Source of the DNA: Clostridiales bacterium
Lineage (GTDB): Bacteria > Bacillota > Clostridia > Lachnospirales > Lachnospiraceae
Direction of reading: 5' to 3'
NCBI GenBank assembly: GCA_012523775.1
Contig: JAAYTK010000015.1
Location: 1 to 64,000 of the forward strand
Length of the DNA: 64,000 nt
Below the pieces are notes generated by a model. That model did no database searches. It saw nothing but the letters and a program-made list of their open reading frames with translations, and was not told where the DNA came from. Both the position numbers and the translations under genes were made by a program. The first letter of the stretch is position 1. Each line of letters opens with the position of its first letter. Positions 29,672 through 39,563 of the stretch are shown piece after piece.

Positions 29672-30889
29672 TTGCTTGAAATAAGAACAAATGAGGCGGA
29701 CAATACTGCAAAAATACTTGTTATTGGGGTAGGAGGAGCAGGTAACAACGCCGTTAATCGAATGATAGAAGAAAACATCAAGGGTGTTGAATTTGTTTGC
29801 ATCAATACGGACAAGCAGCACTTAAAGAACTGCAAGGCTCCTGTATGTATACAGATTGGTGAAAAACTTACGAAAGGGCTGGGAGCTGGGGCTCAACCGG
29901 AAATAGGGCAGAAGGCCGCCGAAGAGAGCAGGGAACAATTAACTGAACTCGTTAAAGGGGCTGATATGGTATTTGTCACCTGTGGCATGGGTGGAGGTAC
30001 CGGTACAGGAGCAGCTCCCATAATTGCACAGATAGCTAAGGAGATGGAGATTCTTACAGTCGGAATTGTGACAAAGCCCTTCAAGTTCGAAGCTAAGACC
30101 CGTATGACCAATGCGATTGCAGGAATCGAACGCCTGAAGGAGCATGTAGATACCTTAATCGTAATTCCCAATGATAAATTACTCGAAATCGTTGATCGTA
30201 GGACAACCATGCCTGATGCCCTTAAGAAGGCGGATGAGGTGTTGCAGCAGGGTGTACAGGGCATAACAGACCTGATTAATGTTCCCGGACTGATAAATCT
30301 TGACTTTGCCGACGTTAAGACGGTTATGAAGGATAAAGGAATAGCTCATATAGGAATAGGTGTAGGAGCCGGTGATGATAAATGTATAGAGGCTGTTAAG
30401 CAGGCTATTACGAGTCCCTTGCTCGAGACGACTATTCAGGGAGCTACTCATGTAATTATAAACATATCCGGAGATATCAGTCTTGTAGAGGCTAATGATG
30501 CGGCTACACTGATACAGGAGTTGGCTGGTGAATCTGCAAATATTATATTCGGAGCCATGTACGATGACAGTAATCCTGATACAGCCGCCATTACGGTTAT
30601 CGCTACCGGACTGGACGGAAGATCAAGAGAATTGGTTAAGACACCCGAATTCTTAAGGAGAGCGTCGTCATCGGGTTCTTCGATTCAAAACATAGGTAAA
30701 TCGGATATCAGCGTTAACAGAGGCTTCACAAAGCCCAGTCCTTATGCTCCGCCTAAGCAAAGCGGTTATAGCACTGATCCGGAACGTAAGCCCGTCAGTC
30801 AGCCGGCTAAGCCTCCGGTAAATGCCAATATAGATACCGGCGGAATCAAGATTCCTGAGTTTCTACAGAAGAACCGTCACAATAAATAA
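29672..30889 (+). CDS. ftsZ: Cell division protein FtsZ
   Basis: [26 protein letters not shown] tubulin motif, C-terminal [12 protein letters not shown] 29672 with SD aaggagg. Confidence 0.98.
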   Translation: MLEIRTNEADNTAKILVIGVGGAGNNAVNRMIEENIKGVEFVCINTDKQHLKNCKAPVCIQIGEKLTKGLGAGAQPEIGQKAAEESREQLTELVKGADMVFVTCGMGGGTGTGAAPIIAQIAKEMEILTVGIVTKPFKFEAKTRMTNAIAGIERLKEHVDTLIVIPNDKLLEIVDRRTTMPDALKKADEVLQQGVQGITDLINVPGLINLDFADVKTVMKDKGIAHIGIGVGAGDDKCIEAVKQAITSPLLETTIQGATHVIINISGDISLVEANDAATLIQELAGESANIIFGAMYDDSNPDTAAITVIATGLDGRSRELVKTPEFLRRASSSGSSIQNIGKSDISVNRGFTKPSPYAPPKQSGYSTDPERKPVSQPAKPPVNANIDTGGIKIPEFLQKNRHNK

Positions 30890-30923
30890 ACCGAAAAAAC
30901 ATTATACATAAGATATTGAGGTT

Positions 30924-30963
30924 GTCAGATTATTCGGAAACGAATAATCTGACATATTTTTTT
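30924..30963 (+). terminator. Intrinsic terminator downstream of ftsZ
   Basis: 13-bp perfect stem GTCAGATTATTCG / CGAATAATCTGAC, GAAA tetraloop, then atattttttt. Confidence 0.92.
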
Positions 30964-31035
30964 GCTTATAATTAGGTTATTTCAATTATAAATGTAAAAT
31001 AATGTAAACGAAAACTTAATAATGATGTCCAGAAA

Positions 31036-31068
31036 ATGACAAAATACTAATATCTAACAAGTTATAAT
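31036..31068 (+). promoter_or_regulatory. Candidate spoIIGA-sigE promoter with long spacer
   Basis: ATGACA - 21 nt - TATAAT upstream of spoIIGA. Confidence 0.4.
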
Positions 31069-31126
31069 CATGATGATGATCATTCTATTGTACGTGAAGT
31101 AAGTACATCCTGTGTGGAGGTGAATA

Positions 31127-32041
31127 TTGTTATTAGAGGTTTATACGGATATAGTATTTCTGATTAATTTCTTCATTGACGTAATCCTGATTTTCCTGTT
31201 AAAAAAGGTAAATAAAAAGGACAGCAGCAAGTTGAGAATTGCCTTGGCGGCTACTGTCGGAGGTGCTTGCGCAGCGGTAATAAGTATATTTCCATGGATG
31301 AATATCATCCTAAGGTTTACGCTGATGTATGTAGCCACTTCATTACTGATGATAGTCATTGCTTTTGGAAAGCTGAAGATTTCAGATATGATTAAGCAAT
31401 GGATTGTATTGAATCTGATTACATATTTTGTGGGTGGATTTATGAATTCGATTTATTACCATACTAATCTTAGGCTGTTTTTTATTAATTTGGGCAACGG
31501 CAATATCTTCAGTAATGCTTCAGCCTTATACATTATTGTCTCAGTCTGCGCCGTAGCTGTGGTTTCTGTCTTCGTACTATGGCTGCTAAGACTGTACCAG
31601 ATACACAGACCTTTAATCTATGAGGTAGAACTGGTTCTTGGTGAGCGAAGTGTACTGACAAAAGGGCTTATGGATACAGGTAATTGTCTTTATGATCCCA
31701 TCAGTAAAAAACCGGTTATGGTTATCGAAAATTCGTTGATTGAGAGTCTTCTGACACCGAATATCAGGCAGGACATGGAGATGGCCAGAAACTATTTGGA
31801 GGGTAAAGCAGATGATATACCGTACTCAGGCTATGATGACAGACTGCTTCGTTTCAGCTTCATTCCATACAGGTCAATCGGCAAAACAGGTATGCTGTTA
31901 GGAATTAAGCTGGATAAGGTCCTGATACATACCGAAAAGGAAAACATATGTAATGAGAGGGTCACCGTCGCTATCTGTGATAACCGTCTGACGGATGGCA
32001 AAGATGATTATCATGCAATTTTACATAAGGAACTATTGTGA
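31127..32041 (+). CDS. spoIIGA: Sporulation sigma-E processing peptidase SpoIIGA
   Basis: Polytopic N-terminus, aspartic protease motif GLMDTGNCLYDP, directly upstream of sigE. Confidence 0.94.
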   Translation: MLLEVYTDIVFLINFFIDVILIFLLKKVNKKDSSKLRIALAATVGGACAAVISIFPWMNIILRFTLMYVATSLLMIVIAFGKLKISDMIKQWIVLNLITYFVGGFMNSIYYHTNLRLFFINLGNGNIFSNASALYIIVSVCAVAVVSVFVLWLLRLYQIHRPLIYEVELVLGERSVLTKGLMDTGNCLYDPISKKPVMVIENSLIESLLTPNIRQDMEMARNYLEGKADDIPYSGYDDRLLRFSFIPYRSIGKTGMLLGIKLDKVLIHTEKENICNERVTVAICDNRLTDGKDDYHAILHKELL

Positions 32042-32088
32042 AAATACTGTTTTAAGCCTATGAGCGCTAATAATTTGGGAGGGTATTT

Positions 32089-32829
32089 ATGCTTTTTAAG
32101 TTATCAATACAGAATAAGTTTCAGTTTAGAATGATACCGGACATCAGAACTATTATATTTGGACAAAAGGGTGATATCCATTACATAGGCGGTGCAGAGA
32201 TACTTCCGCCGCCACTGGACTCTATAAGAGAAGCCGAGGTAATCAGCGGTTTAGGTACAGAGCGTGACGGAGAAATGAAGGCTATACTCGTGGAGCATAA
32301 TTTAAGACTTGTAGTGTACATAGCCAAAAAGTTTGATAATACCGGGGTTGGCGTAGAGGACCTGATATCCATTGGCACAATCGGTCTTATTAAGGATATT
32401 AACACTTTTAATCCGAAAAAAAACATTAAGCTGGCCACATATGCCTCCCGCTGCATTGAGAATGAAATTCTTATGTATCTAAGGCGAAACAATAAGACTA
32501 AGCTGGAGGTATCGATCGATGAACCTCTGAATGTGGACTGGGACGGCAATGAGCTGTTATTATCAGATATCCTGGGAACGGAAGAGGATGTCATATATCG
32601 AAATATTGAGGAGGAAGTGGATCGAAAGCTGCTTAGAAAGGCTTTATCCAAGCTGACTGAGAGGGAGCGGATAATCGTAGACTTAAGATTTGGTCTTAAC
32701 ACCGATGACGGAAACGAGAAGACTCAGAAGGAAGTTGCGGATTTGCTCGGAATATCTCAATCCTACATATCGAGACTGGAAAAGAAGATAATAAAGCGTT
32801 TGAAAAAGGAAATGGTACGTTTCGAATAA
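32089..32829 (+). CDS. sigE: RNA polymerase sporulation sigma factor sigma-E (pro-sigma-E)
   Basis: Sigma-70 regions 2 and 4; [11 protein letters not shown]-terminal pro-like extension; location after spoIIGA. Confidence 0.95.
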   Translation: MLFKLSIQNKFQFRMIPDIRTIIFGQKGDIHYIGGAEILPPPLDSIREAEVISGLGTERDGEMKAILVEHNLRLVVYIAKKFDNTGVGVEDLISIGTIGLIKDINTFNPKKNIKLATYASRCIENEILMYLRRNNKTKLEVSIDEPLNVDWDGNELLLSDILGTEEDVIYRNIEEEVDRKLLRKALSKLTERERIIVDLRFGLNTDDGNEKTQKEVADLLGISQSYISRLEKKIIKRLKKEMVRFE

Positions 32830-32864
32830 ATATATCGATGGTAATTATTTCAAATAAAAATACC

Positions 32865-32894
32865 GTATAAAGAGCATACAAATAGTGAATCATT
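32865..32894 (+). promoter_or_regulatory. Candidate forespore (sigma-F/G-type) promoter of sigG
   Basis: GTATA - 15 nt - GTGAATCATT, compared by eye with GYATA-N15-16-GGNRANAMTW. Confidence 0.4.
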
Positions 32895-32942
32895 ATTGTT
32901 AGCGAATTAAATATAATGACATGATGATTCGGAGGTTTCGTT

Positions 32943-33722
32943 ATGGCTCTCTATAAGGTGGAAATATGTGGCGTAAATACATCCAAGTTACCGTTGCTAA
33001 AGAACAGTGAAAAAGAAGAGTTATTCAATAGAATTTTGAATGGTGACAAAGAAGCTAGAGAGCTCTACATCAAAGGAAATCTACGTCTGGTACTATCTAT
33101 AATTCAGAGATTCTCCAACAGTAATGAAAATGTCGATGACTTGTTTCAGATAGGCTGTATTGGATTAATGAAGGCAATCGATAATTTTGATATATCACAA
33201 AATGTAAAATTCTCTACTTATGCTGTTCCGATGATAATAGGTGAGATTCGCAGATACCTTAGGGATAACAATGCTATTCGTGTCAGCCGTTCCTTACGGG
33301 ACACAGCCTATAAGGCGATTTATGCCAAGGAAGCCTTGGTTAAGAAAAATGAAAAGGAACCCACTATAAATGAGATAGCAGCCGAAATTGGTATCAGTAA
33401 GGAGGATATAGTGTACGCCCTCGATGCCATTCAAAGTCCCGTATCTTTATATGATCCTGTATATGTAGAGGGGGGAGATGCTTTATATATCATGGATCAG
33501 GTCAGCGATAAGAAGAACAGGGAGGAGAACTGGATTGAAGCCATATCTTTGAAAGAAGCTATGGATAAGCTTCCCCCAAGGGAGTATAATATAATTAAGC
33601 TGAGATTTTTCGAGGGAAAGACTCAGATGGAGGTTGCAAAAGAGATTAATATATCTCAGGCTCAGGTTAGTCGTTTGGAGAAATCGGCATTAAAAAATAT
33701 GAGAAATTATTTAATGGGATAG
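32943..33722 (+). CDS. sigG: RNA polymerase sporulation sigma factor sigma-G
   Basis: VEICGVNTSKLPLLKNSEKEELF, sigma-70 regions, order spoIIGA-sigE-sigG. Confidence 0.95.
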   Translation: MALYKVEICGVNTSKLPLLKNSEKEELFNRILNGDKEARELYIKGNLRLVLSIIQRFSNSNENVDDLFQIGCIGLMKAIDNFDISQNVKFSTYAVPMIIGEIRRYLRDNNAIRVSRSLRDTAYKAIYAKEALVKKNEKEPTINEIAAEIGISKEDIVYALDAIQSPVSLYDPVYVEGGDALYIMDQVSDKKNREENWIEAISLKEAMDKLPPREYNIIKLRFFEGKTQMEVAKEINISQAQVSRLEKSALKNMRNYLMG

Positions 33723-33781
33723 AAATAAATGGATTTATTATATATAATATTTACTACAAAAGATGATTAGGCAGGATTATT

Positions 33782-34996
33782 ATGAAAAACATTATGATGA
33801 AATGGTTTAAGAATATTTACGGGGATAATGACGATGTTAGAGTATATTTTGCACCAGGCAGAGTAAATCTAATTGGTGAGCATACGGATTATAACGGAGG
33901 TCATGTGCTACCCTGTGCATTGGAGCTGGGAACCTATGGGGCGGTCAGACTTCGCAACGACAAAGTGATTCGCTTATACTCCATGAATTATATAGAGAAA
34001 GGAGTGATCATTTCGTCATTGGATGAGATTTCATCCACTGAGGAATTGATTTATCATAGAAAGGATGATTGGGCAAATTACCCCAAAGGCGTGCTTTGGG
34101 CATTTGCCCAGCATTCTTTTATGGATATTATAAATCGCGGAATGGATATTCTATATTACGGTGATATTCCCAACGGCGCGGGACTGTCATCATCGGCCAG
34201 CATAGAGGTACTTACGGCGTACATAATCAAGGAGATGTTCCGGATAGATATCAGCCTTAAGGAGATTTCGTTGCTATGTCAGTATGCAGAAAACAAATAT
34301 GTAGGTGTGAATTGCGGTATTATGGACCAATTTGCCATAGCGATGGGTAAGAAGGATCATGCCATATTTCTTAATACGGACACATTGGAATACGAATATA
34401 CACCGCTTAATCTTGGTAACAATAGGATAGTGATTGTCAACAGCAACAAAAGGCGGGAGCTGGGTGATTCCAAATACAACGAAAGAAGGGCTGAATGTGA
34501 CGAAGCGCTTAGAAGATTACAGACCGTAGTTAACAAAAAGACATTAGGTGATTTTACAATAGATGAATTTGAAAGATATAAGTCTATAATAAATGATGAC
34601 ACATTGATTCGTCGTGCCAGACATGCGGTTTATGAAAACCAAAGAACGATAAATGCAATGAAATCGCTTCAGGCAGATGATATGGTTGAATTTGGAGAGC
34701 TTATGATGGAATCCCATATATCTTTGAAAAATGATTATGAAGTTACAGGTCTGCATCTGGACACTCTGTATGAGTCGGCCATACGTCAGGAAGGTGTTAT
34801 CGGTGCACGAATGACCGGCGCAGGCTTTGGAGGATGTACGGTCAATATTGTGGACGTAAGTCATATAGATTCATTTATTAATAATGTAGGAAAGGAATAC
34901 GAAAAAATCACCTCTTTGAAAGCAGATTTCTATGTTGCAGAATCGGGAACTGGACCAAAAAACTTGCAATATGCCAATAATCGTGTATTATATTAG
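33782..34996 (+). CDS. galK: Galactokinase
   Basis: APGRVNLIGEHTDYNGG, GAGLSSSASIEV, GARMTGAGFGGC. Confidence 0.95.
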   Translation: MKNIMMKWFKNIYGDNDDVRVYFAPGRVNLIGEHTDYNGGHVLPCALELGTYGAVRLRNDKVIRLYSMNYIEKGVIISSLDEISSTEELIYHRKDDWANYPKGVLWAFAQHSFMDIINRGMDILYYGDIPNGAGLSSSASIEVLTAYIIKEMFRIDISLKEISLLCQYAENKYVGVNCGIMDQFAIAMGKKDHAIFLNTDTLEYEYTPLNLGNNRIVIVNSNKRRELGDSKYNERRAECDEALRRLQTVVNKKTLGDFTIDEFERYKSIINDDTLIRRARHAVYENQRTINAMKSLQADDMVEFGELMMESHISLKNDYEVTGLHLDTLYESAIRQEGVIGARMTGAGFGGCTVNIVDVSHIDSFINNVGKEYEKITSLKADFYVAESGTGPKNLQYANNRVLY

Positions 34997-35076
34997 ATAC
35001 TAATTCTATGATGATTAGGACGAATGTCAAAATGTAACTCGGTGAATTGTATTCTGAAAGTATGAGGTGATTTCCT

Positions 35077-37785
35077 ATGAAATTATATAATGAAAAGACG
35101 AGAAAATATCTTAAGATACAGGATAAGACCTATGTGTATCATGATTTGAACTCATTGAAGGAATATGGATTCGATGTGAATAGGCTACCTTATTCCATTA
35201 AGGTTTTATTGGAATCAGTACTTCGTGGATGGGACGGTATAGCTATTAGAGATGAGCATATTGAAGACCTGGCAAGATGGGCTGAGCATAGAGGAGGAAG
35301 GGGAGAAGTGGCGTTTAAGCCTGCCAGAGTAATTCTTCAGGATTTTACAGGGGTTCCCTCGGTACTGGATTTGGCAGCCATGCGTTCATTCCTGGCAGAT
35401 GATGAGAAAGCGAAAAGGATTAATCCTGAGGTCCCTGTGGATCTTGTAATTGACCACTCCGTTCAGGTCGATTACTACGGTATGTCCAAAGCACTTAGTG
35501 AAAATGTGAAGAGAGAATTTGAAAGGAATAAGGAAAGGTATCAGTTCCTGAAGTGGGCACAGAAGGCATTTGATAATTTCACTGTGGTTCCTCCCTCAAC
35601 AGGCATAGTACATCAGGTAAATTTAGAGTATCTGGCAAAGGTGGTCGTTATTGATAAAACCAAGGACAATAATGAGGATATACTATATCCTGATACTTTG
35701 GTGGGTACGGATTCCCATACAACTATGATTAACGGACTCGGAGTACTTGGCTGGGGTGTGGGAGGAATAGAGGCTGAGGCAGGAATGCTGGGACAGCCGT
35801 CATATTTTCCTGTGCCTGAGGTTATCGGTGTCCATATGACGGGTAAGCTTCCGACGGGTGCTACGGCAACAGATTTAGCTCTTAGGGTAACCAAGCTTCT
35901 AAGAGACAGAGGTGTTGTAGGTAAGTTTGTAGAATATTTCGGAGACGGGATTCATAACCTAAGCCTGGCAGACAGAGCTACGATAGCAAATATGGCTCCT
36001 GAATATGGAGCCACCTGCGGATTCTTCCCTGTGGATGAGGAAACCCTGGATTATATGAAGTTGACCGGAAGAAGTAAGGAGCATATTGAAATTGTAAGAA
36101 GCTATCTTAAGGCTAATGGAATGTTCTATGAAAGAGGTCTTTTGGATCCTGTATATACCGATATCATTGAGCTTGATTTATCTACAGTAGAAGTTGCCCT
36201 GTCGGGACCAAAGCGTCCCCAGGATTTGATTCTGCTTGATAAGACGAAGGAGGCTTTTAGAGACAGTATTACAGCTTCTTTGGGAAATCAAGGCCATGGC
36301 CTTAACAAAGATGAGTTTGATAAGGAGGTTGTAATCAAGTTTTCGGATGACAAAAAGGAAACAATGAGGACAGGCTCTGTGGTTATAGCAGCCATAACCT
36401 CATGTACCAATACCTCGAATCCATCAGTTATGCTAGGTGCAGGAATTCTTGCGAAAAAAGCTGTAGAAAAGGGCTTGAGGGTTCCGGCTTATATAAAGAC
36501 TTCCTTGGCTCCGGGATCCAAGGTAGTAACCGATTATCTGGCTTCGGCAGGACTTCAACCATTCCTTGATACCTTAGGCTTTCATGTAGTAGGCTATGGA
36601 TGTACTACATGTATCGGTAATTCAGGACCTTTGCTTCCTGAGATTACTTCTGCAATCAATGACAATAATCTTTTGGTAGCCTCTGTATTGTCCGGCAACA
36701 GGAATTTTGAAGGTAGAATTCATCCGCTGGTCAAGGCAAATTATCTGGCATCTCCACCGCTTGTGGTTGCCTATGCATTAGCCGGGACCATGGATATAGA
36801 CTTAACAAAAGAGCCAATCGGAATAGGGGCCGACGGAAAAGAGGTATATTTAAGCGATATCTGGCCATCATCGGAAGAAATACAGGAGGCTATATTAAAT
36901 AATGTAAAGCCGGAGTTATTTAAGAGGGAGTATGGCGTTGTCTATGATGACAATGAGCTATGGAATAATATCAGTATAAATGAGGGAAGTCTGTATGAAT
37001 ATGAGGAATCCTCGACTTATATAAGAAGACCCCCGTTTTTTGATAATCTTTCAGATGAACCCGACAGGATGGGTCCGTTAAAGGGCCTCAGAGTTATTGC
37101 TAGCTTGGGAGATTCAGTCACAACCGACCATATATCTCCGGCAGGAGCCATAGGAAAAGACACTCCTGCAGGGAAATACCTAATGGAGCATGGTGTGGAG
37201 CCTAAGGCCTTTAATACTTATGGTTCCCGAAGGGGAAATCATGAGGTTATGATGCGTGGAACATTTGCGAATATCCGTATCAGGAATAAAATTGCACCGG
37301 GTACAGAAGGCGGCTATACAACCTATTGGCCGACCGGAGAGGTAATGCCTATCTATGATGCTTGTATGAAATACAAGAAGCAGAACACAGGCTTAGTTGT
37401 ACTGGCAGGTAAGGATTATGGAATGGGCTCCTCAAGAGACTGGGCCGCTAAGGGACCAAGCCTTCTCGGAATAAAGGCGGTTATTGCAGAAAGCTATGAA
37501 AGAATCCACAGATCAAATCTCGTTATGATGGGTGTATTGCCATTGCAGTTTATTGACGGGCAGTCAGCCGATAGTCTTGGATTAAATGGAGACGAAACCA
37601 TAGATATAATAATGAAGGATAATATAGCACCCGGTGACCATGCCGATGTCATTGCCACGACTGCTAAAGGAGAAACGATTCACTTTAAGGCGGCTATACG
37701 TTTTGATTCATTGGTAGACATGGAATATTATAGACACGGAGGAATTCTGCAGATGGTTCTGAGGCAGAAGAGTGTACAGGATTAA
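35077..37785 (+). CDS. acnA: Aconitate hydratase, AcnA type
   Basis: [68 protein letters not shown]. Confidence 0.95.
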   Translation: MKLYNEKTRKYLKIQDKTYVYHDLNSLKEYGFDVNRLPYSIKVLLESVLRGWDGIAIRDEHIEDLARWAEHRGGRGEVAFKPARVILQDFTGVPSVLDLAAMRSFLADDEKAKRINPEVPVDLVIDHSVQVDYYGMSKALSENVKREFERNKERYQFLKWAQKAFDNFTVVPPSTGIVHQVNLEYLAKVVVIDKTKDNNEDILYPDTLVGTDSHTTMINGLGVLGWGVGGIEAEAGMLGQPSYFPVPEVIGVHMTGKLPTGATATDLALRVTKLLRDRGVVGKFVEYFGDGIHNLSLADRATIANMAPEYGATCGFFPVDEETLDYMKLTGRSKEHIEIVRSYLKANGMFYERGLLDPVYTDIIELDLSTVEVALSGPKRPQDLILLDKTKEAFRDSITASLGNQGHGLNKDEFDKEVVIKFSDDKKETMRTGSVVIAAITSCTNTSNPSVMLGAGILAKKAVEKGLRVPAYIKTSLAPGSKVVTDYLASAGLQPFLDTLGFHVVGYGCTTCIGNSGPLLPEITSAINDNNLLVASVLSGNRNFEGRIHPLVKANYLASPPLVVAYALAGTMDIDLTKEPIGIGADGKEVYLSDIWPSSEEIQEAILNNVKPELFKREYGVVYDDNELWNNISINEGSLYEYEESSTYIRRPPFFDNLSDEPDRMGPLKGLRVIASLGDSVTTDHISPAGAIGKDTPAGKYLMEHGVEPKAFNTYGSRRGNHEVMMRGTFANIRIRNKIAPGTEGGYTTYWPTGEVMPIYDACMKYKKQNTGLVVLAGKDYGMGSSRDWAAKGPSLLGIKAVIAESYERIHRSNLVMMGVLPLQFIDGQSADSLGLNGDETIDIIMKDNIAPGDHADVIATTAKGETIHFKAAIRFDSLVDMEYYRHGGILQMVLRQKSVQD

Positions 37786-37809
37786 ATCTTAATTGTTGGT
37801 ATATCTAAT

Positions 37810-38487
37810 GTGCTTCATACGTATCCTTTATCAAGGACGCTTATGGAGAGCGTGTATATGGAGCTGGAGAAAAACGTATTTCAGAGGAATGGTACCCATG
37901 TTGAATTTCCGACTGTAGTATCCGAAAACGGATATGATAATACAGACATATGGAATAATATAATTCTGGACGATATTAACAGGATATTAAAGATGTATTC
38001 GGCATATGCCTTCTCCCCGTCTACCGATCTGGAAGGGGTATTGATGCCCGATACCTTAAATATCTCCTATGAAATAAAAAGAAATGATAACTGCTATCTT
38101 AGTATCCTGTATATTGCAGATTTTTACAGTCCCTATGCGGCATATCCAACACAACTGATATATACGACAAATATAGATTTGAAAAACAATATACGAATAA
38201 GGCTCTCGGATATGATTGAGGTTGACAATTCCCTTATAGATAATATTACTTCATGGGAAATAGTAAATAAGGACATCAACAGAGAGATTCGCCAAGCGAT
38301 TATGGATTATATTATGGGCTTGGGAAATAATATATTATTAATGGGATTTGAATCGGCAGACATAATAAGCTCTGATAATTTCCTGGGAATATATAGCTAT
38401 ATGACATCGGATAGAATCGGAATAAGCATGTCTTTGCCAAATTATCTGGGTGGCCATGTAGAATTTGAATACCAGAGGCACTCTTGA
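37810..38487 (+). CDS. Uncharacterised protein with DUF3298/RsiV-like C-terminal half
   Basis: Open frame with no recognised motif except a DUF3298-like layout (YPTQLIYTTNIDL ... IRLSDMI ... LGIYSYMTSDRIGISMSLPNYLGGHVEFEY). Start uncertain: ATG 37843 or 37858 have better SDs than GTG 37810. Confidence 0.6.
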   Translation: MLHTYPLSRTLMESVYMELEKNVFQRNGTHVEFPTVVSENGYDNTDIWNNIILDDINRILKMYSAYAFSPSTDLEGVLMPDTLNISYEIKRNDNCYLSILYIADFYSPYAAYPTQLIYTTNIDLKNNIRIRLSDMIEVDNSLIDNITSWEIVNKDINREIRQAIMDYIMGLGNNILLMGFESADIISSDNFLGIYSYMTSDRIGISMSLPNYLGGHVEFEYQRHS

Positions 38488-38507
38488 AACAAGAGTGCCT
38501 CTGGTAT
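38469..38507. other. Perfect 18-bp hairpin spanning the stop codon at a convergent gene junction
   Basis: ATACCAGAGGCACTCTTG - aaa - CAAGAGTGCCTCTGGTAT; no clear U-tract on either strand. Confidence 0.85.
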
Positions 38508-38539
38508 CGTCAGTCTTTATGTCAAAACGGAGATAATAA

Positions 38540-38992
38540 TCAACTATCAAGTATCTTCTTTAATTCATTCATAAATGTGTTAACATCTTTGAACTCACGA
38601 TATACAGAAGCAAATCTGACATATGCAACAGGATCCAAATCCTTTAATTTATCCATTAGGATTTCGCCTATAACATGGCTTGGTATTTCCTTCTCCTCTC
38701 TATTGAAGATTATTGTTTCAACCTCATCAACCAACGCTGTAATCTGTTCAATGGATATAGGCCTTTTATGACAGGAGCGAAATACTCCGGCTTCGATTTT
38801 TGCTCGGTCATACTGCTCACGATTATTGTCCTTCTTAATTACAACAAGAGGGATGGACTCAATCTTTTCGTATGTAGTGAATCTTCGGTTGCAGTCGTCA
38901 CACTGTCTTCTTCTTCGGATAGAGGTGTTATCATCGGCAGGTCTTGAATCAATAACTCTGGTATTGTCTTTGCTACAAAATGGACATTTCAT
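38540..38992 (-). CDS. nrdR: Transcriptional repressor NrdR
   Basis: MKCPFCSKDNTRVIDSRPADDNTSIRRRRQCDDCNRRFTTYE zinc ribbon plus ATP-cone. Confidence 0.97.
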   Translation of the reverse strand: MKCPFCSKDNTRVIDSRPADDNTSIRRRRQCDDCNRRFTTYEKIESIPLVVIKKDNNREQYDRAKIEAGVFRSCHKRPISIEQITALVDEVETIIFNREEKEIPSHVIGEILMDKLKDLDPVAYVRFASVYREFKDVNTFMNELKKILDS

Positions 38993-39109
38993 AGTAAAAA
39001 TCCTCCCAATTTATCTTAAACTCATACGTAATAAATATATACATAATATACTATAAATTGATTATATTTGAGTTTTATCATATGGTCAAGATAATATTTG
39101 GAAAAAGTC

Positions 39110-39367
39110 TTAATCGCATTTTCTAAGACATTTTTCCGTATCCACGTCTACTAGTATAATATCGATTCCGATCTGTTTAATATCACAGCTTTTGATAATA
39201 TATTCATGGTCTCTTCCGAGGATACCAAATATTCTACATGGACCGGGGACTATGATATGGGTGATGCACCCGGTACATATATCGAATTCGATATCACATA
39301 CATATCCCAATCTACGGCAATCCCTACAGTTGATTACTTCCTTTTCCCGTAATTCGAATAATCGCAT
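39110..39367 (-). CDS. YlmC/YmxH-family sporulation-associated PRC-barrel protein
   Basis: MRLFELREKEVINCRDCRRLGYVCDIEFDICTGCITHIIVPG; position near sigE/sigG/nrdR. Confidence 0.85.
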   Translation of the reverse strand: MRLFELREKEVINCRDCRRLGYVCDIEFDICTGCITHIIVPGPCRIFGILGRDHEYIIKSCDIKQIGIDIILVDVDTEKCLRKCD

Positions 39368-39479
39368 ATACAACCTCCCTTCCGATTAAGGCTGCAGTTT
39401 TTTATGATACTTAATACATTATATGCCCATATAATCATATAGTCCCGAAACACCATTACATTAATATATAACAAATTTA

Positions 39480-39508
39480 TTGCATTAATTTACAAATATT
39501 GCTATAAT
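39480..39508 (+). promoter_or_regulatory. Candidate sigma-A promoter of comM/yifB-like gene
   Basis: TTGCAT - 17 nt - TATAAT. Confidence 0.6.
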
Positions 39509-39563
39509 TACCGTAGCAAATGATTCCTTCATTGTGAGAGAGGCAATGAAAGGAGCATATTAA

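Noticed and set aside
32181-32702. 173-aa minus-strand ORF antisense to sigE
   Set aside because: Mirror of the sigE coding frame, Ser-rich, no recognisable domain.
32856-32900. Classical sigma-A promoter for sigG
   Set aside because: No good TTGACA/TATAAT pair with 16-18 nt spacing found; the sigma-F-like reading fits better.
38484-38947. Overlapping + strand ORFs opposite nrdR
   Set aside because: NrdR on the minus strand is unambiguous; the + frames have no motif support.
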